DNA from: Ricordea florida
Lineage: Eukaryota > Cnidaria > Anthozoa > Corallimorpharia > Ricordeidae
DNA length: 64,000 nucleotides
Assembly: GCA_949710005.1 (NCBI GenBank)
Contig: OX453276.1
Location: 7,704,377 to 7,768,376 of the forward strand
Reading direction: 5' to 3'
Part shown: piece after piece, positions 1 through 7,044 of the stretch
How the letters are laid out: the number at the start of each line of letters is the position of its first letter
Position numbering within the stretch: position 1 is the stretch's first letter
Position numbers and translations under genes: made by a program
Notes under the pieces: model-generated
The model's database searches: none
Told to the model about the DNA's origin: nothing
The model's input: only the letters and a program-made list of their open reading frames with translations

Positions 1-122
1 AAGAATCATTTATGAACGACCCATCATCAAGTATTACAAATTACGCAAAATGGGTAGCTGTATTATCAGGTAGTATGTACCTAAAAACATATTTAGAGGA
101 TCAAAAGATTTTACCAAAATAA
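1..122 (+). CDS. Small membrane-associated Polinton protein (3' part)
   Basis: Open from the window edge to a TAA at 120-122. The readable end contains DPSSSITNYAKWVAVLSG and ends DQKILPK. It matches the C-terminal half of the element 2 protein at 44018-43804 (DPSSSIENYAKWVAVLSG, ending DKKIIP). The frame is open upstream of the ATG at 12, which fits a longer protein whose N-terminal hydrophobic half lies outside the window. Function is unknown; size and hydrophobicity suggest a small virion or membrane protein. The next gene starts 10 nt downstream. Confidence 0.65.
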   Translation, partial: ESFMNDPSSSITNYAKWVAVLSGSMYLKTYLEDQKILPK

Positions 123-131
123 AGAATAAAC

Positions 132-524
132 ATGGCAGCAATAGCAATGATGTTAGGGGGAGCCGTATTGAATGCAACTGCCTTTGTTGGCGGATCATAT
201 CTTGCAAAATATCTCTCTGGTGATAAAACAGATACAGAACGAATACGACACGATAAAGCATTAGAAAAATATCAAAAAGATTATGCTTTATATCAGGAAA
301 ATAGACAGAAACTAATTGATTGGAAAGTACAACAAAAGGATGATAAATACCAGGCTTCAAAAAATATTTCGAAAACAGATGAAGCTTTTGAATTATATAG
401 TCAAATGCACGAACCAAAATTTTCGGATTATTATAGACCCAGTGACAATCAAAAGATGAGTGAAATGGTATATGTAGGCGGTGGTATGTTGGTCTTAGGG
501 TATATGGTTAGTAAATTTTTTTAG
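132..524 (+). CDS. Conserved small Polinton protein, two hydrophobic ends
   Basis: A 130-aa protein with a hydrophobic glycine/alanine-rich N-terminus (residues 1-28, including GGAVLNATAFVGGSYLA), a charged helical middle with a likely coiled coil (residues 35-90) and a short C-terminal hydrophobic segment (VYVGGGMLVLGYMVSKFF). Its homologue at 43801-43397 shares the same layout and the blocks NATAFVGGSYLA, RHDKALEKYQ and DYYRP. No enzymatic motif is visible. Retention in two elements of very different base composition argues for a real gene under selection. It follows the preceding small gene by 10 nt. Function unknown; a minor virion membrane protein is possible. Confidence 0.8.
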   Translation: MAAIAMMLGGAVLNATAFVGGSYLAKYLSGDKTDTERIRHDKALEKYQKDYALYQENRQKLIDWKVQQKDDKYQASKNISKTDEAFELYSQMHEPKFSDYYRPSDNQKMSEMVYVGGGMLVLGYMVSKFF

Positions 525-544
525 TAAAGTGTGTGATTAGTTTA

Positions 545-640
545 CTGCTTTGCATGTTTGCTTCGCGACCCTAAGGGGTCTACTGCTCTGCAGCGGCGTA
601 CTTTGCACGTTTGCTTCGCGGCCCTAAGGGGTCTAAAGAT
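545..640 (+). repeat. GC-rich duplicated island between genes
   Basis: Two near-identical copies of a GC-rich stretch (around 558-580 and 611-635, each with GCTTCGCG.CCCTAAGGGGTC) sit in an otherwise AT-rich intergenic gap. The core CCCTAAGGGG is nearly self-complementary, so each copy could form a small hairpin. The second copy runs directly into the TCTAAAGA motif before the gene at 664. Confidence 0.6.
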
Positions 641-644
641 TTCT
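636..644 (+). promoter_or_regulatory. TCTAAAGA motif upstream of gene 664
   Basis: The octamer TCTAAAGA lies about 20 nt before the ATG at 664. The same octamer precedes the genes at 1900, 2792 and 4413 at similar distance, suggesting a virus-type promoter element. An AT-flanked TCTA late-promoter motif is described for Mavirus and its giant-virus host CroV; the analogy is inference. Confidence 0.5.
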
Positions 645-663
645 TACTGATGACTAAAAAATC

Positions 664-1860
664 ATGGCAGAAGGAGGAGATATACCAGACAAAGAAAATC
701 CTTTTGATACAACAGCTGATCTAGGTGAAGATGATAAGAATGAAACACTTTATATGACTCCAAAAACAAATACATCCACAACTATTCCAAATTATAATGA
801 TGAGGAGGAGAAAGAAACTTCATTTGGTGGACGTGAAACTGATCTATTGTTGGATATGGAAAATGAAAAAGATGTAGTGTGGAGAGATATTTTAAATAAA
901 CTTCCAAATGCTAAACCTAGTTTTCTTTTCAAATATAATGAGTGGGGTAAAATCGAAGTTGCAATTCCTAGAAAACCAGGAGTAAAAGAAACATGGCATG
1001 AATTATTCGATGTGAATGGGGATATTAATAAAAAACTTCCTAATACTATAATGAAAGCTCTGGGTAAAAAAGCAGAAGAAGTTGTGGAAGTCAATGATGA
1101 TCTTTTATCACAATTGAATGAAAAAAATGAAGAAATTAGGGATTTACTTAATGCATTAGAGGGTTTAAGAGCAGTAGTAGAAACAAATGATCTGGAGAGA
1201 CAACATTATATTGATAATGATAAAGAGAAGCGGAGAATAATCGAGGAACATCAAACCAGAATCGCTGAAATTGAAAGCTATTTAGATGCGGCTGTTAAAC
1301 AGAAGATAGAATCTAAAACAGAGGTTGAAAAACTTTTGAATGAAATTAAACGATACAAAGATGAAATAGACAAATATAAGGATGAGACGACCAATTTAAC
1401 AAAGTTAGAACAAAGTAGGGATCGTTTACAAACCGAGGTTAATAAATATCAGGAACTAGCGAGAAAGCAGATAATTTTAAGTCAAGAACAAATAAGTGAA
1501 ATCGAGGGACGAAATGATGAAATACTTAAAAATATGCCTCTTCGCGATCGGATAAAGTATATATTCAAAAAGTATGGTTTTACAGTCTTTGCCGTTGTTA
1601 GTGCTGTTGGTGTTGTTATTGGTGTTATAGTTTCTAATCTTTCTAAAGGTCTATCCACTTTAGGTAGAGGAGTAGGAAATGGTTTGAAAACTCTTGGCAA
1701 AAAACTAGGTGAAATATTACCAGGAATGGTTGGAGCTATCGTCAGCTTTCTTTTCAAAACAGCTGGGGAAGTTATTGGATTTTTAAGTAAGAATGCTTGG
1801 CTTTTGATAATGGCTGTGGTTCTATATTTTGTGGAACAGTTTAAAAAGAATAGAAAGTAA
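664..1860 (+). CDS. Coiled-coil, C-terminal membrane Polinton protein
   Basis: A 398-aa protein. Residues 1-60 are acidic and low complexity. Residues 60-125 form a conserved region (VVWRDILNKLPNAKP). Residues 140-290 are a long, highly charged coiled coil. The C-terminus begins LRDRIKYIFKKYGF, continues into a glycine-rich hydrophobic stretch (residues 305-370), and ends with a second hydrophobic helix and basic tail (FKKNRK). Element 2 has the same gene at 46113, split by a LINE, with matching MSLRDRVRAIFKKYG and VSFLFRTAGE blocks. Membrane insertion and self-assembly are likely from sequence; the exact role is unknown and a structural virion or entry-related part is only a guess. ATG 664 follows a TCTAAAGA motif. 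Confidence 0.8.
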   Translation: MAEGGDIPDKENPFDTTADLGEDDKNETLYMTPKTNTSTTIPNYNDEEEKETSFGGRETDLLLDMENEKDVVWRDILNKLPNAKPSFLFKYNEWGKIEVAIPRKPGVKETWHELFDVNGDINKKLPNTIMKALGKKAEEVVEVNDDLLSQLNEKNEEIRDLLNALEGLRAVVETNDLERQHYIDNDKEKRRIIEEHQTRIAEIESYLDAAVKQKIESKTEVEKLLNEIKRYKDEIDKYKDETTNLTKLEQSRDRLQTEVNKYQELARKQIILSQEQISEIEGRNDEILKNMPLRDRIKYIFKKYGFTVFAVVSAVGVVIGVIVSNLSKGLSTLGRGVGNGLKTLGKKLGEILPGMVGAIVSFLFKTAGEVIGFLSKNAWLLIMAVVLYFVEQFKKNRK

Positions 1861-1864
1861 GTAG

Positions 1865-1873
1865 ATCTAAAGA
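1865..1873 (+). promoter_or_regulatory. TCTAAAGA motif upstream of gene 1900
   Basis: ATCTAAAGATATC lies about 30 nt before the ATG at 1900 and just after the stop of the preceding gene. Confidence 0.5.
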
Positions 1874-1899
1874 TATCATACCGTTCAGTAAAATACAAT

Positions 1900-2613
1900 A
1901 TGGAAGACTACAATAGAATTTACGGCGTAAGTCTAAAGACCAGCTACGCTGAAGCCGGTCCCGAGCAAATTCGGGCAGAGCCCTCCCCGCAAAGCGGAAG
2001 CTCGATTTATCCTCAAATTCCGGCTCAGCCGGGCCCGTCCTCCGGACGATTACCTAATAATGTTGATCCAAGCTCCTCCCTTCAGTCGGTTAATTTCAGA
2101 CTGCAAAAATCAAGCGAAGTATTACAAAATCTCGAGAGAGAAATTAAACATTATGAAGATGTAAGGAAAAAATATAATAGAGCAAGAGGAATATTTACAA
2201 AAATCAGTGTTTGTGGTAGATTGATTTCAGTTATTCTATCTGCAAGCGGACTTGGAACTTCTCTTACTGGTTTTGGCGCTGTTGTTGGTGTGCCATTGGG
2301 TGTTGTCGGTGGAATTTTTGGTGGATTATCTGTTGGATTTGGTGCGGCTTCAAAAAGACTTTCAAATAAAGTTAGCAAGCATGAACAGACCGCTTCAATC
2401 GCAAAATCAAAATTAAACACTATCAATGATTTGGTTTCAAAGGCTTTGAAAGATAATGTTATATCTGATCAAGAATTTTCTATAATTTTAGCAGAGTTGG
2501 AAAAGTTTCAAAAACTAAAACTAGAAGTTCGACAAAAATTTAGGAGAGATACAGAAAAAAACTTAAACATGTCTCAGATAAGAAGAGAAGTTCGTGCAGA
2601 TCTATTAAAATAA
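1900..2613 (+). CDS. Glycine-rich hydrophobic Polinton protein
   Basis: A 237-aa protein. After a proline/serine-rich N-terminus (residues 15-65) comes a charged helix (FRLQKSSEVLQNLEREIKHY), a long glycine-rich hydrophobic segment (residues 105-150, containing LSASGLGTSLTGFG and VGVPLGVVGGIFGG), then a helical C-terminal region (KVSKHEQT, LNTINDLVSKALKDN). The element 2 homologue at 51568-52164 shares all blocks from FRLQK onward but lacks the proline-rich N-terminus. That N-terminus is encoded by an unusually GC-rich stretch (about 1925-2070), so it looks like an in-frame insertion. The hydrophobic core resembles membrane-inserting segments. Function unknown. Confidence 0.8.
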   Translation: MEDYNRIYGVSLKTSYAEAGPEQIRAEPSPQSGSSIYPQIPAQPGPSSGRLPNNVDPSSSLQSVNFRLQKSSEVLQNLEREIKHYEDVRKKYNRARGIFTKISVCGRLISVILSASGLGTSLTGFGAVVGVPLGVVGGIFGGLSVGFGAASKRLSNKVSKHEQTASIAKSKLNTINDLVSKALKDNVISDQEFSIILAELEKFQKLKLEVRQKFRRDTEKNLNMSQIRREVRADLLK

Positions 2614-2754
2614 TTAACCGCGCCCACACATTAAAAATTTCATATGAGAGAACTGATGTGGGTTGCAATTGTTTTGCAGGTATTCAGCGAAGCTGGGCCC
2701 TACCTTCCGGCGGATATTAGAAAAGAAATTAATTGACTTTACATCTTATTCTAG

Positions 2755-2764
2755 ATCTAAAGAC
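2755..2764 (+). promoter_or_regulatory. TCTAAAGA motif upstream of gene 2792
   Basis: GATCTAAAGACC lies about 30 nt before the ATG at 2792. A shorter GC-rich island (about 2685-2720) precedes it. Confidence 0.5.
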
Positions 2765-2791
2765 CAGATTCTCTGAAACACAAAGAATAAG

Positions 2792-4363
2792 ATGTTATTC
2801 AATGATTACAGCAAAGCTGGACCCACCCTATGGGTGGATTTCACTAAAAGGTACCCAAAAGCCAACCTTGATAAATTTACATTTATTAATGATTCATATG
2901 GGGGATATATTAAGTGGAAAGTTAATGGAACAACAATAATGTCAAATGATGATCCAACCGGAAAAACCTGGACTGATGATCTTTCACCTAATTTGAAAAA
3001 ATTGTTATGGGAAGATTTAGGGTTGAGTGAAGCAGAAGTGAGTTCCTCGTCTTTCCCAAAGAGTTTAACATTGACCAATCAATCTTATCCAATACCAGCT
3101 ATTAACTTTGATGACTTTACATCTGATGTAACAAAAATGCTAACCTTTCTAGATATATACGTTTCAAATACGAAGAAATTCACAGCAAAGATGAGAAACA
3201 TATTTACATCACAAGTTGTAACTTTCAAATTTGGAAAACAATCTAGAAAATGGTTAAATGCTCCTGATATGAATTATTGGCCGCAACAACTTAACTTTGC
3301 GGTCTGGTGTGCAACATCTGGTTGTGGCATAAGTCCTTTTGAGAGTTTAAATTATCCTAAAGTAGTGAGTAGCTTTATAAAGTTTCATGTGTATTTCACA
3401 ATAAGACGGATATTATATGAATTAAACCTTCCCTTACCTGATAAGCAACCCTTTGTGATAAATAATAATCCATATAGTAAAGTTGCATATCACCGATTGT
3501 GTGCAGAATTTGGTGTTAGTACTTCGGCTGACTTTAGATGGAAAGGGGGTAGAAATGGGGGATTAGGAGATATATTCCTTGATTATGGCGCAGGATATCA
3601 TGGAAAAGGAGGCGGATATCAAAATGTACATATTATAAGGAATTATGATAATGAAGCAGATCAATGGCCTGGTGAAGGCGGTAAATTTGCTGATGAAGGT
3701 GGAAAGAAAGAAAAAGGTAATTTAATTTCATTTATCCGTAATGATGACTTTGCTGATTTCAAATATGCTTGGTTTATCCCAACAAGTGGTCATGGACTCA
3801 CTAAAGCTGGGCTTGGTAGATTGAATCGATCTGCGGAAGCTTTTGTTTACTGTATATTGGGAGCACAAGTTAACACAAGAAACTCGATTTATGGCAATGG
3901 TGGTGGGGCGATTGAGACACAACAAGAATTCTTATCTTTATTTGAAAGTAGTGTGATCGAGAATGACATTTCCAGTTCTATCCAAAGGTATCAATTAGCT
4001 GTACAGGAAGCTAAATTACGGCTTGATTTAGCTATTGCCCCTGGTGTGTGGTTGATGCCAAGTAATATGATTATAAATACAGAGAGCGTGGTTGGATATA
4101 ATAACAAACTTATGAAAGCGAGTAATGATATGAATTTTGGAGTGAATAATTCCCTAAACACTGAAGCAAAACAGGTTGGAATAAGTCATAATTTAGGATC
4201 TTCAAAGGTGAAGTTACCTCATAAAACCGAAAACAAACCAAAACCAATAATGAAAACAGATGACATTAAACTAGAAAATAATATTAAATCACCGCAACAT
4301 GAAGATAATCTGTTGGCAATTATGATTGTTGGTGGTGCAATAGTTTGGTACCTATTTCGTTAA
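2792..4363 (+). CDS. Conserved tail-anchored Polinton protein
   Basis: A 523-aa protein. Strongly conserved blocks shared with the element 2 gene at 50860-49475 are YWPQQLNFA.WCAT.GCG.S, FHVY.T.RRILYEL, FRWKGGRN.GLGD, EGGKK.KGNL, GLT.AG.GRLNRS.EA and GYNN.L.KA..DM.FGVN. The C-terminus is a single hydrophobic segment followed by a basic residue (IMIVGGAIVWYLFR), typical of a tail anchor. I recall related proteins from cnidarian and arthropod Polintons, but no function that I can state safely. Its conservation and position before the penton-like gene suggest a virion component. The N-terminal 25 residues overlap a GC-rich island and do not align with element 2. Confidence 0.8.
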   Translation: MLFNDYSKAGPTLWVDFTKRYPKANLDKFTFINDSYGGYIKWKVNGTTIMSNDDPTGKTWTDDLSPNLKKLLWEDLGLSEAEVSSSSFPKSLTLTNQSYPIPAINFDDFTSDVTKMLTFLDIYVSNTKKFTAKMRNIFTSQVVTFKFGKQSRKWLNAPDMNYWPQQLNFAVWCATSGCGISPFESLNYPKVVSSFIKFHVYFTIRRILYELNLPLPDKQPFVINNNPYSKVAYHRLCAEFGVSTSADFRWKGGRNGGLGDIFLDYGAGYHGKGGGYQNVHIIRNYDNEADQWPGEGGKFADEGGKKEKGNLISFIRNDDFADFKYAWFIPTSGHGLTKAGLGRLNRSAEAFVYCILGAQVNTRNSIYGNGGGAIETQQEFLSLFESSVIENDISSSIQRYQLAVQEAKLRLDLAIAPGVWLMPSNMIINTESVVGYNNKLMKASNDMNFGVNNSLNTEAKQVGISHNLGSSKVKLPHKTENKPKPIMKTDDIKLENNIKSPQHEDNLLAIMIVGGAIVWYLFR

Positions 4364-4377
4364 TGTTTTGATTATAG

Positions 4378-4388
4378 AAATCTAAAGA
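4378..4388 (+). promoter_or_regulatory. TCTAAAGA motif upstream of gene 4413
   Basis: AATCTAAAGATGA lies about 30 nt before the ATG at 4413, the fourth occurrence at the same relative position. Confidence 0.5.
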
Positions 4389-4412
4389 TGAATATGATGT
4401 AATCAAAACAAA

Positions 4413-5048
4413 ATGTTAAGTATTACAATGTATGATTCTGAAACTAGGATATATTTAGATCCCCCACTGAAAAATCTTCGGGAGATACAACTCCTGGATT
4501 GTAATATAAAAACCAAAAGATTGATTAATTTCAAGGATCAACAGATATTGTTCAATGATAAGAATCAACCTATCATAATAATTCAGCCCGGTACATATTC
4601 GCTGCGTAATATTCAATCTATCTTTCTTAATGATACTGATAGGGTGAAGATAACAATCATTGAGACTGATACTGTTGACTATCTATATTCCAATAAGAAC
4701 TTCAACATTAAACTTACGAGAGGGTTACAAGTTGGTTTAGGTTTGCCTGAAATTATAAATCCTGGTAAATTATACCCTATAAATTCCAATATTAAAGAAC
4801 CGCTGCGACTTATGTGTAGTATAGTGGATAATAGGTTGTCATATATGAATAACAACAAATATTCAGAACTTGTAAAACTATCCCCATCACACTTACTCGC
4901 AAACATACCCTCAAAAGATTATCCAACAATTCCAGTTCGAAAATATGATACCCTAATAAACCACTTTGATTTAACCCTCTTAGACGCTGAATGGAAAAAA
5001 CTTAATCTTAAGGATTCTCCCATAACTATAAGTTTAAGATTCAGATAA
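4413..5048 (+). CDS. Penton-like minor capsid protein (single jelly roll)
   Basis: A 211-aa, beta-rich protein with the layout of Polinton/adintovirus minor capsid proteins. An N-terminal strand region (residues 1-40) is followed by a YSLRNIQ block, a central strand region ending in LMCSIVDN, and a C-terminal block with LLANIPSKDYPTIPVRKYD and a final strand pattern (LTLLDAEW..., ITISLRFR). The pattern CD/SIV...LL..IP...pvrkyd...L.L.D..w is what I recognise from penton homologues, which fill the fivefold vertices of icosahedral capsids. The element 2 counterpart is at 50887-51564. It is the last + strand gene of element 1. Assignment rests on pattern recognition, not an alignment. Confidence 0.65.
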   Translation: MLSITMYDSETRIYLDPPLKNLREIQLLDCNIKTKRLINFKDQQILFNDKNQPIIIIQPGTYSLRNIQSIFLNDTDRVKITIIETDTVDYLYSNKNFNIKLTRGLQVGLGLPEIINPGKLYPINSNIKEPLRLMCSIVDNRLSYMNNNKYSELVKLSPSHLLANIPSKDYPTIPVRKYDTLINHFDLTLLDAEWKKLNLKDSPITISLRFR

Positions 5049-5125
5049 ATTTTTTTTGTTATGTAACACATATAAGCGTTATATAACATAATTAGATCCT
5101 ATCAATCTTCGCATAGCGGTAGGGC

Positions 5126-5280
5126 TTAGCCCGATTCACCCCACAACTCTTTTAAAAACTTTAACTCCTCAACATCAATACACCAATCTAAATATCTAGA
5201 TGGATGCCATGCTATAACCATTAAATCATCATGAAGGTCTTTGTAGAATTCATTTTTATGTAATATCTTATCTTCATTTA
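5126..5280 (-). pseudogene. Fragment with giant-virus-like AWHPSRYLDWC motif
   Basis: On the minus strand an open stretch ends at a TAA (5128-5126) and contains AWHPSRYLDWCIDVEEL. A motif of this shape (AWHP.R...WC.D..E) is one I associate with proteins of giant DNA viruses; this is from memory, not a search. It has no clear ATG in frame and adjoins the stop of the ORF at 5682-5278 in another frame, so it may be a frameshifted end of that ORF or a separate fragment. Confidence 0.35.
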
Positions 5281-5682
5281 TATAACAACCTCTAATTCTT
5301 TAACAATAAAATTTTTATCAAACTTTTTAATATTACATTTCTTATTAAAATAACAAGAACAATCATCATTATAATATTCAAAACAATCATCATAATATTG
5401 ATCGAACAAATAAAAATATGGGCCATAATCTCCCTCAACATAATCTTTTAACCTTTTATTAGCACAATTTAATGCTGATTTTACAAAATTATGAATACAT
5501 ATTCCATCAACATCAAAATTTATTCCATATTTTTCAAGATAAAAATCATCTTCATCTTCAACATAATAATCAATAAACTCTCGATTTTCTGATATATTTT
5601 TTAATAAATCTTCTTTTATTTCCTCTATAAAATCACAAAAACTCAGTTCTTTTTCATTAAAATATTTAAATACCATCTTCAT
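5278..5682 (-). CDS. Hypothetical acidic, aromatic-rich protein
   Basis: A 134-aa minus-strand ORF rich in Asp, Glu, Tyr and Phe with five Cys, including a CSCYFNKKC cluster near the end. No domain is recognised. It lies in the AT-rich right flank of element 1, opposite in direction to the capsid genes and next to the Cys-rich repeat protein at 6090-5713. A poly-T tract precedes its start on the + strand. The AWHPSR fragment lies directly downstream in another frame, so the gene may have been longer. Function unknown. Confidence 0.45.
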   Translation of the reverse strand: MKMVFKYFNEKELSFCDFIEEIKEDLLKNISENREFIDYYVEDEDDFYLEKYGINFDVDGICIHNFVKSALNCANKRLKDYVEGDYGPYFYLFDQYYDDCFEYYNDDCSCYFNKKCNIKKFDKNFIVKELEVVI

Positions 5683-5712
5683 CTTTTTTTTTTTTTATTT
5701 TATATCTTTAAA

Positions 5713-6090
5713 TCATAATTCATTTTTAAATTTAATTCTACATTCCTTACAAGAAGCTTTTTGTTTACCATGCTCACATATTTGTGATCCTCCGCATTCT
5801 TTACATTGTTGTTTTTGTTTACCATGCTCACATATTTGTGATCCCCCGCATTCTTTACAACGATACTTATATTTATTATGCTTGCATATTTGAGATCCTC
5901 TACACTTTTTACAAGTATACTTAATTCTATCATGCTCGCATATTTGTGATCCACCGCATTCTTTACAAAAATATTTAAGTTTGCCATGAATACAAATATA
6001 AATGCTAGTAGTAGCAACTTTTTCAATTAAATTAATAATTTCCTCCTCTTTAAATTTTTTAAACTCATTAATAAAATCATTTCTGCTCAT
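5713..6090 (-). CDS. Cys-rich tandem zinc-ribbon-like repeat protein
   Basis: A 125-aa protein. Residues 1-30 are a charged helix; residues 32-118 hold about five tandem units of roughly 19 residues of the form C.ECGGSQICEHGKQK. Each unit gives paired Cys and a Cys/His pair that could bind zinc. Repeats of this style are familiar from giant DNA viruses and some algae (from memory). The nucleotide sequence is repeated too, so the array grew by tandem duplication. It is divergently placed relative to the capsid gene cluster. Role unknown; nucleic-acid binding is plausible. An overlapping ORF at 5700-6026 in another frame is a shadow of the repeat. Confidence 0.6.
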   Translation of the reverse strand: MSRNDFINEFKKFKEEEIINLIEKVATTSIYICIHGKLKYFCKECGGSQICEHDRIKYTCKKCRGSQICKHNKYKYRCKECGGSQICEHGKQKQQCKECGGSQICEHGKQKASCKECRIKFKNEL

Positions 6091-6299
6091 TTTTGATCTT
6101 CCTTTAATTTTTACTCTCTCGCAATTCTTTTTAGTTCATAAAAATATAAATTATCTAATTGTTCCATTTCTAATTTTGTAAATAAATTCACATCTTTAAA
6201 TCAATATTTTTTTATTTGAGCTAAAGCTAATCTCACTATTTTTATAGATTTATTATAAAATTTAACAGTTTTACATTAAGCGGCTTCGTCTGCACACCT
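6091..6299 (-). other. AT-rich stretch, possible minor ORF remains
   Basis: Between the Cys-rich ORF and the direct repeats there are only short minus-strand open stretches. One near 6115-6200 would encode MEQLDNLYFYELKRIA. Nothing convincing is seen. Confidence 0.25.
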
Positions 6300-6621
6300 C
6301 CACTACCAGCATGTAAAGTCTCTGTTAAATCTTTGATTAAATTCTAAACTTTTTTTATAAAACTTAATCAGAAAATTTATCAAGGATTTATCTGGGCTAA
6401 TTCCTGTTTTTGAAAATCCATTTTTAAAACCTAATCAGAAAATTAACTAGACAAATCTCTGATTAAATTCCTGTGTCCCAGAACTATTATCTGTATAAAT
6501 CTCTGATAAATCACTGATAAATCACTGGTAAAATCCTTGATTAAATTCTAAACTTTTTTTATAAAACTTAATCAGAAAATTAACTAGACAAATCTCTGAT
6601 TAAATTCCTGTGTCCCAGAAC
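6300..6621. repeat. Direct repeats at the probable right terminus of element 1
   Basis: Stretches at about 6430-6487 and 6560-6621 are nearly identical (AATCAGAAAATTAACTAGAC through CCTGTGTCCCAGAAC), and a second unit containing CTAAACTTTTTTTATAAAAC occurs at about 6345 and 6548. AT-rich sequence stops right after the last copy. Element 2 also has a tandem duplication in its terminal repeat, so this is the likely right terminus, but the opposite end is not available to prove inverted repeats. Confidence 0.5.
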
Positions 6622-7003
6622 CGTAGTTTTACCCCTCTCTCACGCGAACGCGCAACGAAACCCAATAGACGTCATCGTAGGAAGATACGTGGGGTCCACT
6701 CTCCGTGTTGTTGTTTTTTTTTATTCGAACACGTCAGTCCGAGAATTAAACTGGGACATAAGACCTTTTCCCCTTAAAAAACCTTCCAAACAAATACTCA
6801 AACGCTCCAGTGACAGAGGTATTACTTAACAGGAAGGCACAAGAGAAAAATGGCTTTTTTTTTCAAATTTTAATAACTCATTAATTGGTATGGGAGTTAT
6901 GATTGCTATAGAAAGTGTCTCTATGATAGTGGTACCTTCCTGCATAACTACCTTATCCACGAGTACAAAATCTTCACAGAGCAGAGTTTTGTTTTTTCCG
7001 CAG

Positions 7004-7044
7004 GATCCGCAAGGGTATCGTGCCATACACCATGCCGCGAACAG
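7004..7044 (+). CDS. MIB-like gene exon 1 of window: half ankyrin repeat (41 nt)
   Basis: CAG/GATCCG acceptor and AACAG/GTCAGT donor. It encodes DPQGYRAIHHAAN, the first helix of an ankyrin repeat. It starts in phase 0, so an upstream exon must exist, probably beyond element 1. Confidence 0.7.

Larger units (their letters stand above)
1..6621 (+). mobile_element. Polinton/Maverick-like provirus, element 1 (right part)
   Basis: A strongly AT-rich block whose genes are close homologues, gene by gene, of those in the complete Polinton at 37997-53445: small membrane proteins, coiled-coil membrane protein, glycine-rich hydrophobic protein, tail-anchored protein and penton-like protein. The left end, where polymerase, integrase and major capsid genes would be expected, lies outside the window. 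The right limit is placed where AT-rich sequence and 58-bp direct repeats stop, near 6621; no terminal inverted repeat can be confirmed because the partner end is missing. A phase-0 exon of the host gene follows at 7004, so this element probably also sits in an intron of that gene (inference). Confidence 0.75.

Noticed and set aside
34-417. 127-aa minus ORF
   Set aside because: Shadow of the conserved genes at 1-122 and 132-524.
5700-6026. 108-aa minus ORF with VKNAEDHKYVSMVN repeats
   Set aside because: Out-of-frame shadow of the Cys-rich repeat gene at 6090-5713.
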